Shown here in pieces: positions 46,711 through 55,983 of a stretch of 64,000 nucleotides of DNA; position 1 is the first letter of the stretch; each line of letters opens with the position of its first letter. Under the pieces are notes generated by a model. The model saw nothing but the letters and a program-made list of their open reading frames with translations. It was not told the DNA's origin and made no database searches. A program made the position numbers and the translations under genes. Origin of the DNA: an uncultured Lachnospiraceae bacterium (GTDB lineage Bacteria > Bacillota > Clostridia > Lachnospirales > Lachnospiraceae); assembly GCA_910583605.1 (NCBI GenBank), contig CAJTXN010000001.1, positions 558,001 to 622,000 on the forward strand, written 5' to 3'.

Positions 46711-49317
46711 ATGAAGATAAAACAGTTTACTGTGGTAAAACTGCCGCTGAAAAAAATTTTAGAACAGGATTGCAGGGTAACTTTAACGGACAAAGAACAG
46801 GAAGAATATCTGGTGGAACAGGCTGATTCTCTCCTGTTTGACCAGATTCTACGTTTGCGTGGAAAGTATTCACCGCATATTTCCGAACTAATCCTGATGG
46901 TTGCAAAAAAGAATCCCAAACAGGAAAAACAACTACGGACTGTTTTGGATCATGGATTTATTTATAACGGCAGGCGCTACATGAGATTCGGAAAATCTGC
47001 CTCCCAGGGTAAAGCCGGTATAACCGCATTTGTTTCGGATGATATTTTTGATGAATTGTACCGGATTACACAAATGGACATCCCGGTGGAAGAATGTGTA
47101 ATTTCCAAATATGAAGCTCAGCGTTGTCTCCTGTTCAGCTCCTGCACCATTATAAAAGACTATATCCCCAATATTATTATTATAGGAGAATATGAAAAAG
47201 TTTTAAAAGACCGGTATGTACGCTATGTAGTGCAGAAACAGAAAGAAATTACGGATAAAGAAACCGGAAAACCAAAAACAATCTCTGTCCGTGAAGTGGA
47301 GGAAGGTTATAAGGATATCAAATTATCCCCTTTTGACGGCTGCGGCTGTCATGAAGCAGAATTTGCCCAAAAGACCAGTCAGGTGCTGGGACTGGATTAC
47401 ACCGCCATTGGAAATCAGATCCGGCTGCCCTTTATCAAAGGCTATTCCGTCTATGTACCCTTCCGGGCAATCTTACATGAGATGGGTATCAGCGAACTGC
47501 GGGATATCTACGGAACATCCCATCCGGTTGATACCATAGACTGTATCTGGAATATCAGTATGTTTAAGGGACACGGGATGTTCTTTGAACAATACGGCCC
47601 GGAGGCATGGAACATGTATATGAAGACATTAAAAAAATATCAATTTAAACTGGGAATCAGTAAATACAGCCATCATATGAAAGATATCAATCCCATGGCG
47701 CGCTTAAATTTCCAGTATCTCCAGTGTCTGGATTTGTGGAATGAAAAATATATTGAAAGCTTCGGGAACCGGGATAAAAAATATGATATTCTGGCTCCCG
47801 AAAACGAAGGAAAGATTATTCAGACTGCCAGATATACCACCGGCCTGTTTGAGAAAATCATCAAGGGGGATAAATTCTATACATACAAATTTATGGGCAT
47901 TCGTGATACGGAGGATTACGAACCTTCCAGCACCTATTTAAAGGCAGTTTTAATCAATAATGCCATGCTGAAAGACCCGGCGGTCAAACAGTTTATCTAT
48001 GGGAAATTAAAGAAGTATATTACCCAGTCCAAACTTGGAAAAATATATGCCGACGGTTTTTATCATACCGTCGTCGGCGATATGATGGGGTATTTGGAAT
48101 TTGCCGCCGGATTGGAACCAAAAGGCTGTCTGGATGCAAAAGAATTTTTTGCGGAAACCATGCCGGAGGGAAAGGTTCTCTCCTTCCGTTCTCCATTGGT
48201 AGACCCTTCCGAAGTCAATGATGTCCGGCTGGTTTCCAATCCCATAACCAAAAAATGGTTCCGCTATTTTAAGAATCAGGATCTGGTTATGATTAATATG
48301 TATGATTTATCTGCTCCCCAACAGGGAGGCATGGATCAGGACGGAGATGCGGTATACCTCTGCAGGAATTCCGTTCTGGCCGACTCCAAAATCCAAAAAC
48401 CCATAATCATTGATATTGACGATAAGGCTACGGTACAGCCAAAGCCATATACCAGAGAACATATCACCGAATATGAATTAATGACCAGAGACAGCCGGAT
48501 TGGTGAAATCACCAATGCCGCCACCAGTATAGAAAATAAATATACCACCAATCCCGAAATCAGAAAAACATATGAAAATCTCACTTCCCTGCTTCGAATC
48601 TTTCAGGGAAAAGAGATCGATTACCTGAAAACAGGACTCCGCTGGCAGATGAATTCCGGACTTCGCAACCATTTAAAACAGCTTCCCTGGTTCCTGTTAT
48701 ACAATTATCCCGGCAAACTGCAGACTTATGAAAAAATAAAAAAGAAAAATCAGGAGTCGGATTCTTCTGCCGGACAATTAACGGCAAACGGGTTCCGTTC
48801 CCCTTCCCCCATGAATGAATTATGTGATTATATCAATACATGGGAAAAGAAACATCTGCTTTGGGATACTTCCGTCGCCGATACCGGTCCGCTGCTGGTC
48901 AATCCTTCCCTTCCTTTGGATAATAAAAAAATCCGCCGGCAGATTCGTCATATGATCAATGAATTCGGTGTTGCATTTAAGGAACTTATAAAACGGAAAC
49001 AACAGGAATCCTCCGAGGAAGATTATAATGAAATTAATCTTCTGATAGAAACTTACCGGCAAAAGCTGTTGCAGACAGTAGATATTCACAGTGAAGAAGA
49101 ACTGGCAAACTATGTGATACATATATCTTACAGCAATCATTCCATCTGCAAATATCTGGCATGGTTCGGTTATGGTGACTATCTGCTGGAGAATCTGAAA
49201 AAAAACTCTCCTTCTAAAAACAGATGGTCCATCCGGGAAATTCCGGAACCCACAGACAATTCTTATGAATATCTTGGCAAATATTATTTATTTGAGGAGG
49301 CGGAACCAAATGTATAA
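46711..49317 (+). CDS. single-subunit RNA polymerase, YonO/eukaryotic-RdRP-like
   Basis: 868-residue protein. The best evidence is MDQDGDAVYL with Asp542-Asp544-Asp546, the DxDGD metal-binding motif of the two-barrel polymerases that include eukaryotic RNAi RdRPs and SPbeta YonO. It is preceded by SFRSPLVDPSEVNDVRLV (about residues 490-508), which matches the 'RNPCLHPGDVR' block of RdRPs. In SPbeta, YonO is a DNA-dependent RNA polymerase, so late-gene transcription is the likely role; RNA-templated activity cannot be excluded. Start at 46711 has AGGAGG ten bases upstream; the ATG at 46678 is inside the previous gene. Promoter with LexA-like boxes. It overlaps the next gene by eight bases, implying translational coupling. 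Confidence 0.85.
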   Translation: MKIKQFTVVKLPLKKILEQDCRVTLTDKEQEEYLVEQADSLLFDQILRLRGKYSPHISELILMVAKKNPKQEKQLRTVLDHGFIYNGRRYMRFGKSASQGKAGITAFVSDDIFDELYRITQMDIPVEECVISKYEAQRCLLFSSCTIIKDYIPNIIIIGEYEKVLKDRYVRYVVQKQKEITDKETGKPKTISVREVEEGYKDIKLSPFDGCGCHEAEFAQKTSQVLGLDYTAIGNQIRLPFIKGYSVYVPFRAILHEMGISELRDIYGTSHPVDTIDCIWNISMFKGHGMFFEQYGPEAWNMYMKTLKKYQFKLGISKYSHHMKDINPMARLNFQYLQCLDLWNEKYIESFGNRDKKYDILAPENEGKIIQTARYTTGLFEKIIKGDKFYTYKFMGIRDTEDYEPSSTYLKAVLINNAMLKDPAVKQFIYGKLKKYITQSKLGKIYADGFYHTVVGDMMGYLEFAAGLEPKGCLDAKEFFAETMPEGKVLSFRSPLVDPSEVNDVRLVSNPITKKWFRYFKNQDLVMINMYDLSAPQQGGMDQDGDAVYLCRNSVLADSKIQKPIIIDIDDKATVQPKPYTREHITEYELMTRDSRIGEITNAATSIENKYTTNPEIRKTYENLTSLLRIFQGKEIDYLKTGLRWQMNSGLRNHLKQLPWFLLYNYPGKLQTYEKIKKKNQESDSSAGQLTANGFRSPSPMNELCDYINTWEKKHLLWDTSVADTGPLLVNPSLPLDNKKIRRQIRHMINEFGVAFKELIKRKQQESSEEDYNEINLLIETYRQKLLQTVDIHSEEELANYVIHISYSNHSICKYLAWFGYGDYLLENLKKNSPSKNRWSIREIPEPTDNSYEYLGKYYLFEEAEPNV

Positions 49318-50176
49318 TATAGAAGATAAATACTTTTATGAAATTCTGGAGGACTATCAGACGGAAGTCCCAGACGTACAGGAAGAAATATTCAAAGCCT
49401 TCTGCTCTCTGATCTGGTCCAGTGACAATAAGCGCAGGGTTTATGAAAAGGAAATTAAATTTCATATACCTTCCGGACTCATTCAGACGGAAATCGGCAG
49501 TATCTTTAACGCCTGGTCTTCCGTTTCCTATACCGCCTATCGCTCCGTTACCAAAAAAACGGATTTTGTCAGCCTGCTCCGTCAGAAAGTAAACAATATA
49601 TATTCCGCTTTGTTTGACGAACGTATCTGTCAGCAAAAAGAATATATGGATCTGCTCAAGGTTCCGAAACAGCTTTATCTCCGCTGGATTCACGGTGAAA
49701 ACTTTCAACCGGAAGCCTTAACCGCTGAAATTGATGATGCGGTAAACCGGGCTTTAAATATGAAAGCTTCCTTTAAAAAGCAGAAAATAAAACTGGAATG
49801 GCAGGAATATAAACGGTTAATAGAACAATATTTCCGTAAAATGTTTGATAATTATATTTCTCTGGACGATTATGAAACGAATGATTCTATGATCGTTCAG
49901 ACAAACGGATGGAATGAAGATAACTTTTGCATCAGTTATTTCTGCAACAGTCTGAACGGTTATATAAAGAATTATCAGAAATCCTATTTCGGTTTAAAGC
50001 GGGGACGAAAGAAACACTATGGCAGATGTCAGGATTGCGGCTGTCTCTATGAAAAGAATAAGAAAGATACCCGCTCCAGACACTGTCAGAGCTGTTATAT
50101 GAAACACAGAAGCCTGCGAAAAAAGGAAACACAGAGAATGAGGAGAATACAGATGAAGTCAGTCCAAATGTATTAA
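49310..50176 (+). CDS. zinc-finger protein coupled to the polymerase gene
   Basis: 288-residue protein overlapping the polymerase stop by eight bases, with GAGGAGG upstream. The first 220 residues are helical and unrecognised. The C-terminus has CQDCGCLYEKN and RHCQSCYMKHR, four cysteines arranged CxxC...CxxC (about residues 235-263), followed by a strongly basic tail (RSLRKKETQRMRRI). This suggests nucleic acid binding, perhaps template or promoter recognition for the polymerase. Family not recognised. The upstream ATG at 49265 is not needed. Confidence 0.75.
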   Translation: MYNIEDKYFYEILEDYQTEVPDVQEEIFKAFCSLIWSSDNKRRVYEKEIKFHIPSGLIQTEIGSIFNAWSSVSYTAYRSVTKKTDFVSLLRQKVNNIYSALFDERICQQKEYMDLLKVPKQLYLRWIHGENFQPEALTAEIDDAVNRALNMKASFKKQKIKLEWQEYKRLIEQYFRKMFDNYISLDDYETNDSMIVQTNGWNEDNFCISYFCNSLNGYIKNYQKSYFGLKRGRKKHYGRCQDCGCLYEKNKKDTRSRHCQSCYMKHRSLRKKETQRMRRIQMKSVQMY

Positions 50177-50297
50177 AAAATCTCTCTAACCCCTCTGTTT
50201 TACAATAAATCCAGCAAACATAACCGTTGTTATATATACGCAATAGGTTCTGAACCACATCAACAGTCATTTTCTCATAATGCTTTTCTCTTCTATT

Positions 50298-50338
50298 GGT
50301 CCGTATCCGATTCCTGCATTTGTGAACGGATACGGACC
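50298..50338 (+). terminator. strong hairpin after the polymerase operon
   Basis: A perfect 12-bp stem GGTCCGTATCCG/CGGATACGGACC with a 17-base loop, followed by CCTTTCTGTT. The weak T tract leaves open termination, processing, or a signal used by the phage polymerase. Confidence 0.5.
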
Positions 50339-50383
50339 CCTTTCTGTTCAGACTGTTCTATAAAATATCAAAGGAGGCTAACC

Positions 50384-51148
50384 GTGAAACCGGATTATTT
50401 TGATTTATTATCCCCCGAACCAATTTATTTTGAATCTGTCGGCGGAATAAAATCTCCCACATTAAAAGAAATAAGAGCCATCGGCTATCACACATATCAA
50501 ATGTATCTGACCGTACTGCTTCTCCGTCCGGAATCCTATTTCGATATGACAGGGCAGCCGGAATATTTTAATTCATTGTCAACGGATATCAAAAGTAAAT
50601 TCAACTCCTTCGATTTAATCACCGGAAACAAAGACATGTGTTCCATAACCGAACATGCCTTAAATTTCTTTTTGGAATCGGATGTAAGCTATAGCAGCAC
50701 TCAAAAGGGCTTTTTACTCTATGATAAAAACTCGCCGGATCTTCTGGCAGGAATCATTCATAAAGACGTATGGCCACAATTATGCGATATAATATTGCAG
50801 CGTAATTACATCAGACAATCCGTAGAACAAACATCAGAAATCAAAAGCAAGCGTGCTTTGGCAATTATGCAAAAGCTGAAAAAAGGACGGGAAAATCACA
50901 GCAAAAAAGGAACATCCGATAAGAATATGGAGATTGGCAACATCATATCTGCCGTTGCCGGAAAAAGCAATTCCCTAAACCTGATTAATATCTGGGATAT
51001 TACCATTTACCAGCTTTGGGATTCTTTTTACCGTATTTATAATCACAACATTCTGGATATCCAGTCAATCAGTGTAGCCGTATGGGGCGATAAAGACAAT
51101 CACTTTGACGCTGCCGGCTGGTTTAAGAGCCTGAACAACGAAACCTGA
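50384..51148 (+). CDS. phage protein of unknown function, structural module
   Basis: 254-residue protein with a GTG start and AAAGGAGG eight bases upstream. It begins MKPDYFDLLSPEP and has IKSPTLKEIRAIG near residue 23. No domain recognised; composition is soluble and helical. Its place before the tail-tube-like gene is where phages carry tail completion or assembly proteins, but this is context only. Confidence 0.6.
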   Translation: MKPDYFDLLSPEPIYFESVGGIKSPTLKEIRAIGYHTYQMYLTVLLLRPESYFDMTGQPEYFNSLSTDIKSKFNSFDLITGNKDMCSITEHALNFFLESDVSYSSTQKGFLLYDKNSPDLLAGIIHKDVWPQLCDIILQRNYIRQSVEQTSEIKSKRALAIMQKLKKGRENHSKKGTSDKNMEIGNIISAVAGKSNSLNLINIWDITIYQLWDSFYRIYNHNILDIQSISVAVWGDKDNHFDAAGWFKSLNNET

Positions 51149-51198
51149 AACAGGTTGACTATTTTAATCTTTATAATAATGAAAGCGAGGAATTTTAT

Positions 51199-51933
51199 AT
51201 GGGACTTAATTCAAATATGGCAAACAGAGAGGTTTGCGACTTAATCTTTTTAGACTATGCTACAAAAAAACCGTTTTTAAACTTAGACTATGCCAACGTA
51301 AGCACAACAGAGCTTACCGGTGAATCCGTATTTGCATACGGCGGCAAAGGACATCCGAAGAAAGTGCAGTTCTCCGGCGAAAGAGGCGGCACCATCACGA
51401 TCGAAACACAGATTCAGTCCGCAAAATTATGGCAGTTGATCACAGGCGGAGACGTTTCAAAAACTGCAAAATTTGTAGTAAGAAAAGAAATCGTTACAGA
51501 AGACGGTACCGAAGTTACACTGCCGGATACACCGGTTGCCGGAACAGTTGCCGTATACAAATTGAATGACGACTGCGGAGAAGAGCTTGCATGTACGGTT
51601 GCCAATGCTTCCGTTACGCTTACAACTCCGGTCGCAGCAAATGACACCGTGATCGTTTACTACATGAAGGAAGTGACAGACAAGGTTCAGAGAATCAGCG
51701 TCAAGTCTACAAGCTTCCCTAAGAATTTCGTGGTTTACGGCGATACGGTAATGAAGACAGAGAATGATGAAGTCCTCGGATACCGGATGATCGGATACAA
51801 AGTTGCCCCTCAGAGCAATATGTCCTTATCCTTCTCTAACAACGGAGATGCCGGAACCATTACGATCACAGGTGATTTAATGGCCGATTCCGATGATAAT
51901 ATCCTGGACCTGATTCTGTTGGAAGACGAATAA
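51199..51933 (+). CDS. tail-tube-like phage structural protein
   Basis: 244 residues, almost wholly beta-strand in composition, with an inserted Thr/Val-rich domain (about 100-155; ACTVANASVTLTT) that looks Ig-like. The ends carry YGGKGHPKKVQFSGERGGTI and NMSLSFSNNGDAGTITITGD patterns seen in phage tube or decoration proteins. It is placed before holin-like, chaperone and tape measure genes. A major tail tube is the best guess; a capsid or decoration role is possible. A good ribosome binding site (GCGAGGA) precedes the ATG. Confidence 0.55.
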   Translation: MGLNSNMANREVCDLIFLDYATKKPFLNLDYANVSTTELTGESVFAYGGKGHPKKVQFSGERGGTITIETQIQSAKLWQLITGGDVSKTAKFVVRKEIVTEDGTEVTLPDTPVAGTVAVYKLNDDCGEELACTVANASVTLTTPVAANDTVIVYYMKEVTDKVQRISVKSTSFPKNFVVYGDTVMKTENDEVLGYRMIGYKVAPQSNMSLSFSNNGDAGTITITGDLMADSDDNILDLILLEDE

Positions 51934-51999
51934 GAAAACCGCTTTATCGAACTGTAGTTCGAATCAGAATTCAATCATAAATAACTCTTTTGGAAAATC

Positions 52000-52057
52000 C
52001 TCATACAATCGAATGTTGTATCCATCCTTCCGGTGTATACGGCATTTTTTGTATGAG
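52000..52057 (+). terminator. hairpin between structural genes
   Basis: CTCATACAA/TTGTATGAG stem (9 bp) around a 40-base loop that contains a further CCG/CGG pairing. The 51934-52155 gap holds no gene recognised. Confidence 0.4.
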
Positions 52058-52155
52058 ATATTCTCCTTTTACCCACAGGCTGAGGCCTGATTCATAACCT
52101 ATCATTAATAATTTTATATTTCACCGTTTTTACCGAAAAGAAAGGAAACATCCAT

Positions 52156-52476
52156 ATGATTAATATTCTGACATTGCTTCCCGTTCTGGCCTGCGCCATT
52201 GGAATGAACATTGCACTGGGAATGTATTATAATATTGGAATAAAAAAGTTTTCTTTTAACGTTCATATTTTTTTGACAGGTATTCTGAAAGCTTTTATCA
52301 TTGCCGGTTCTTTTATGGGACTGGCATATTGCTTTTATTACATAGATTTCCGGACATTCGGAGTAACACCGAAATTTATTCTGAATTCCGCAATTACATT
52401 ATATGTGGGCAAAGTCCTTGTTTCTCTTGGAAAAATTCTGGGACTGGAGCTGAATCTTGAACGAACGGATAAATAA
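52156..52476 (+). CDS. holin-like phage membrane protein
   Basis: 106 residues with three hydrophobic segments (about 3-23, 40-62 and 77-95) and a charged C-terminus (LNLERTDK). Size and topology fit a holin or a phage membrane protein, but no family is recognised. AAAGGAAA lies ten bases upstream. The next gene begins within its last codons. Confidence 0.5.
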   Translation: MINILTLLPVLACAIGMNIALGMYYNIGIKKFSFNVHIFLTGILKAFIIAGSFMGLAYCFYYIDFRTFGVTPKFILNSAITLYVGKVLVSLGKILGLELNLERTDK

Positions 52477-53038
52477 TTTAAACAGGGAAAGGTGGTCATG
52501 GCGAAGGGTGAATGAATTAAAAGAATTATATACCATCGATTTCCTATCCGTATTTTTAAGCGTTGTCATTATCTTAACCGGATTAAAAATTATTTGTGGA
52601 ACCCTGGAATGGTGCTGTAAAACCTTCGGCATCGAATTCAAATGGATGCGTCAGAAACAGGAAGAACACCGGCTTCTGATAAATACTTTTAACCGGATGG
52701 AACTGCTGGAGAGACAACACAAAATCGATATGGAACATTCGATCAGTCACAATAATGAAGTTAAAAATAATCTTATTAATCTTGCAGCTATCGTTGATTC
52801 CATCAATCATAAATTGGACAGTATGGAACATAAAAATGATGCCAATGAACGGGCACAATTAAAAGACCGTATTGCCCAGGCATACCGTAAATATTCTGAA
52901 ACTAAGGAATGGACCTGTATGGAGGAAGAGGCGTTTCGTGATTTAATTGCCGACTACGAATTACACGGCGGAAAAAATTCCTTTGTCCATTCTGTCTGCG
53001 AACCGGAATCCTATAGCTGGAAGATTTCAGATAGATAA
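52457..53038 (+). CDS. membrane-anchored coiled-coil phage protein
   Basis: 193 residues if the TTG at 52457 is used, overlapping the holin-like gene; a GTG near 52508 is a possible alternative. One transmembrane helix (about 30-50) is followed by a long coiled coil (about 70-125) and a C-terminal motif: DRIAQAYRKYSETKEW, EEEAFRDLIADYELHGGKN and SFVHSVCEPESYSW. I have seen closely similar motifs in small Firmicute phage proteins near tail genes, usually without function. A spanin-like or tail-linked role is speculative. Confidence 0.6.
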   Translation: MNERINNLNRERWSWRRVNELKELYTIDFLSVFLSVVIILTGLKIICGTLEWCCKTFGIEFKWMRQKQEEHRLLINTFNRMELLERQHKIDMEHSISHNNEVKNNLINLAAIVDSINHKLDSMEHKNDANERAQLKDRIAQAYRKYSETKEWTCMEEEAFRDLIADYELHGGKNSFVHSVCEPESYSWKISDR

Positions 53039-53077
53039 AATTTATCCATTAACCAAAAAAGAAAGGAATATGGCAAA

Positions 53078-53557
53078 ATGAACTTAAATTTTAAAGACCG
53101 TTTAACATTAAAAGAAAGTATCGAAATGATCAATGAAGTATGCAACAGCGTATTTTTAGCAAAAACCGAATCCGTTTCCGCCGCTTACCTGCCGGAACTG
53201 TATGATTTTTCCTTCCGCTTGTCCATTGCGAAACACTATGGTGGATATGAGTCCTCCGGAGATGCTGAACAGGATTATTCCGTTGCCATGAGCATCGATA
53301 AACAGAAACTTGCCGTGGACCTGCTGCAGCTGGAGGGAATCGAAGCCGCCATCCGGGAAAAGATCGGTTTCCGAAAAGATACCATCCATAAAGCAAATAT
53401 CCAGGTAGTATCCAGCTTTGATGCTTTGGTATCTCCGATGGAACATCTGATTCATACGATATCCCACAAACTTTCTGCGGTTAATATGGAGCAGATAAAT
53501 GAATTGTTAAACGGATCAGATTTAAAGGAACTTATGAAACTATATAAAGCGGAATAG
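53078..53557 (+). CDS. tail assembly chaperone-like protein
   Basis: 159 residues, acidic and helical, located right before the tape measure gene, the position of tail assembly chaperones in long-tailed phages. An AAAGGAAT ribosome binding site precedes the ATG. There is no sign of a downstream overlapping frame for the usual frameshift product; a minus-strand gene follows instead. Assignment is from context. Confidence 0.55.
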   Translation: MNLNFKDRLTLKESIEMINEVCNSVFLAKTESVSAAYLPELYDFSFRLSIAKHYGGYESSGDAEQDYSVAMSIDKQKLAVDLLQLEGIEAAIREKIGFRKDTIHKANIQVVSSFDALVSPMEHLIHTISHKLSAVNMEQINELLNGSDLKELMKLYKAE

Positions 53558-53575
53558 ACAAACGGAGCAGATACA

Positions 53576-53609
53576 AAACAGGAGCGGGAATCAATCCGCA
53601 CTCCTGTTT
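53576..53609 (+). terminator. hairpin after the chaperone-like gene
   Basis: AAACAGGAG/CTCCTGTTT with an inner CGG/CCG. It may separate the two tail units or be a processing site. Confidence 0.45.
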
Positions 53610-53643
53610 CCGTATCATCTATTGGTTGAGGAATGTTGTATAT

Positions 53644-53937
53644 TTACATAGATGTGAGAATTAAAATAAATATCACAAAAACAATCGCAAACCATGAGCC
53701 AAGATGCCGGAATTTCTTATTATTTAATCCCAAATCAATAACAGCCAAAATAAATGCAGCATACCCAATATAAGGTGCTACTGAGAAAAAAGCCAAAACT
53801 GCTGCAACAATACTTAACGGCGAATCTTTTTTCTTCCCATCCTTTGTCAAAGGTATCAATGGGCAGCCACAATGAGGGCATTGTTCTGCCTTATCTGAAA
53901 TTTCATTTCCACATTCCGTACATTTAATTAGTGCCAT
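53644..53937 (-). CDS. zinc-ribbon membrane protein, antisense to the tail operon
   Basis: 97 residues: an N-terminal double-CxxC zinc ribbon (CTECGNEISDKAEQCPHCGC) followed by two transmembrane segments (about 42-65 and 75-95). AGGAGG lies before the ATG. Its orientation opposes all neighbours and it separates the chaperone-like and tape measure genes, so it looks like a cargo (moron) gene. Proteins of this architecture are common in Firmicutes; function unknown. Confidence 0.75.
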   Translation of the reverse strand: MALIKCTECGNEISDKAEQCPHCGCPLIPLTKDGKKKDSPLSIVAAVLAFFSVAPYIGYAAFILAVIDLGLNNKKFRHLGSWFAIVFVIFILILTSM

Positions 53938-54074
53938 AATAATTTTCCTCCTATGTATACTGTGTTTTATTTATACAAAAAACAAACGTATATATTTTAC
54001 CATAAAATTCCAATCATTAAATGTATTGAATAAAGATATTTTTCAGACAAAATAAAAAATAAAGGAGTGAGTTC

Positions 54075-55396
54075 ATGCCAAACACCGAACCCAGAGGAGA
54101 AACCTCTGCAAATAATATTGATAACACAAATAACAGAAGTTCAGAAATAAATGCATATATTGACCACCTGACTGCTATCCCTCCTATCGTGGCTTCAGAA
54201 GAAATTGAAGAAATCAATAACAATCTTTCAGAACTGGGAACTACCTTTCAAACCACCAGTGTTTCCGGTGAGTCCCTTCTAAATGTCTTTAAAAAATTAT
54301 CTTCTGTCTTTACAGGACTTTTTAATCCTGCCGAATTCAGTGAATACTTCCAAAACGCTATCGAAGATCTCAAAGAAATCGACTCTCTTCTTACGGATAT
54401 CAGTAAAATAAGTAATCTGTCATCTTCACAAATAAAAAACCTGGAAGATAACTCCTATCAGACCGCAAGTAAATACGGAAAAAAAGCATCGGATTATCTG
54501 TCCGGCGTTCAGGATATGGCCACAGCGGGATATAATGATTCTGCGGGTATGGCGGAATTAAGTATGATGGCACAAAGCGCCGGCAATTTGGATGCCTCTC
54601 TTGCCAATGACTATTTAATTGCCATAGACAGCGCATATGAATATCAGGGAAATATAGAAAAAATAAATCAGGTATTGGACGGTCAGAATTCCATTGCACA
54701 TAAAAATGCTCTGTCTCTGACAGAACTGGCGGAAGCAACAAAACTAGTTGCCTCCCAATCGGCTGAATCCGGTGTTTCCATAGAAAAAGCGACTGCCGCT
54801 ATAGCTACCATGATGTCTGTTACCGGTGAAGATGCAGACTCTGCAGCTGATGCCTGGAATACAATTCTGGAAAACTTCCAACAGGTATCCAAGAGTACAA
54901 AGGGGATGACCGAATATGAAAATGCCTGTCAGGCATTGGGTGTCTCTCTTAAAACCGTAAAAAACGGAGTCATCCAGCTTCGCGAACCAATGGCTGTTCT
55001 CAATGATTTATCCAAAGCTTATGCAGCCCTTAGTGATAATGATGAAAGAAAAATAAATCTCCTGAATTCCGTTGGAGATACAAATACCGGAACTCAGTTA
55101 GGCAGCCTGTTAGAAAATTGGAATACATACACAAAAATGCTGACAGAATATTCGTATAGTTCCGGCAGCGCCATGCAGGATGCCATGAAAAATACCGAAA
55201 GCTGGGAAGGCAGTTTAAACCGCCTTTCAAATACATGGACGGCTACGGTTCACAATGTTGTGAAATCAGATGATATGACTATTTTAATAGACATATTTAA
55301 CAAATTATTGGGATTAACAGAAAAATTAACCGGATCCCTGGGGGTCTTCGGCAGCATTGGATTAGGTGCCGGTCTGACCTCATTCGTTAAAAACTT
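54075..55396 (+). CDS. tape measure protein, 5' exon
   Basis: The first 440 residues of a tail tape measure protein. The translation is Ala/Ser/Leu-rich and helical, with the TP901-like pattern ASKYGKKASDYLSGVQDMA near residue 135 and NTWTATVHNVV near residue 395. The open frame stops at 55403, but the stop comes from the insertion, and the same protein resumes after 59003. A GGAGTGA ribosome binding site precedes the ATG. The predicted 3' exon border is set by intron-like pairings, not by experiment; the unspliced product would be a 442-residue fragment. Confidence 0.8.
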
Positions 55397-55935
55397 TGCT
55401 TGACTCTGAAATAAGAGTTACAATTATAAACTCTCCTACAAGTTTTAATTGGGCAATCATAGCCAAGAAAATAACATAGACGGCGTTATTGACAAGACTA
55501 TGGATACATGGAGTTTTTAATAAGACTCTGCAAACGCTACAGCGGAGTATAAACTATACATGGAGGAGTAAATGCTCAAACCCTGGAATACAGATCAAAC
55601 CGTAATCCTGCAAAACGGATGAGGTTGCGAAACGCAGAAAAAATTGATCTTGTTGGTATATGTTAATATCGGTGAGAACTGACAGATGGCTAAGTACCGC
55701 TGACAACAGGTTGAAAATCGGATGAGCAGGACGGCACTCCACTCTTTAGAGTGTAATTGTATATAGAAATGAAGAATTATGTGCAAAACACAGAGAGCAA
55801 TCCCCACAGACATACCCATCCTCCGAGCAGGCCGCAGCCATAATGCAGTATCTGCTTGTAAGGCATAGTGCGTATTGCGATTTTATAAGTTTCAGTAATA
55901 CGCTTAAGTGTGCGTTTCACTTAACGAGAAAAATT
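55397..55935 (+). ncRNA. putative intron catalytic core
   Basis: Gene-free and rich in pairings as listed for the 55397-59003 element, ending with two perfect 7-bp hairpins in the 55873-55923 stretch. Short frames here on either strand lack ribosome binding sites and are not considered coding. Confidence 0.45.
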
Positions 55936-55983
55936 TATCATCATGTTTTATTGTTTTAGATGTTTATAAAAACAATACAATTA

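Noticed and set aside
49214..49708. 164-residue minus-strand open frame in the polymerase operon
   Set aside because: Antisense to the zinc-finger gene, which has a strong ribosome binding site and translational coupling.
53078..53640. programmed frameshift of the tail assembly chaperone
   Set aside because: No slippery sequence recognised near the stop and no overlapping downstream frame before the minus-strand gene.
55404..55980. group II intron or IS200/605 element
   Set aside because: No domain V-like hairpin, no GUGYG 5' end and no reverse transcriptase, TnpA or TnpB gene; the pairings seen fit group I better.
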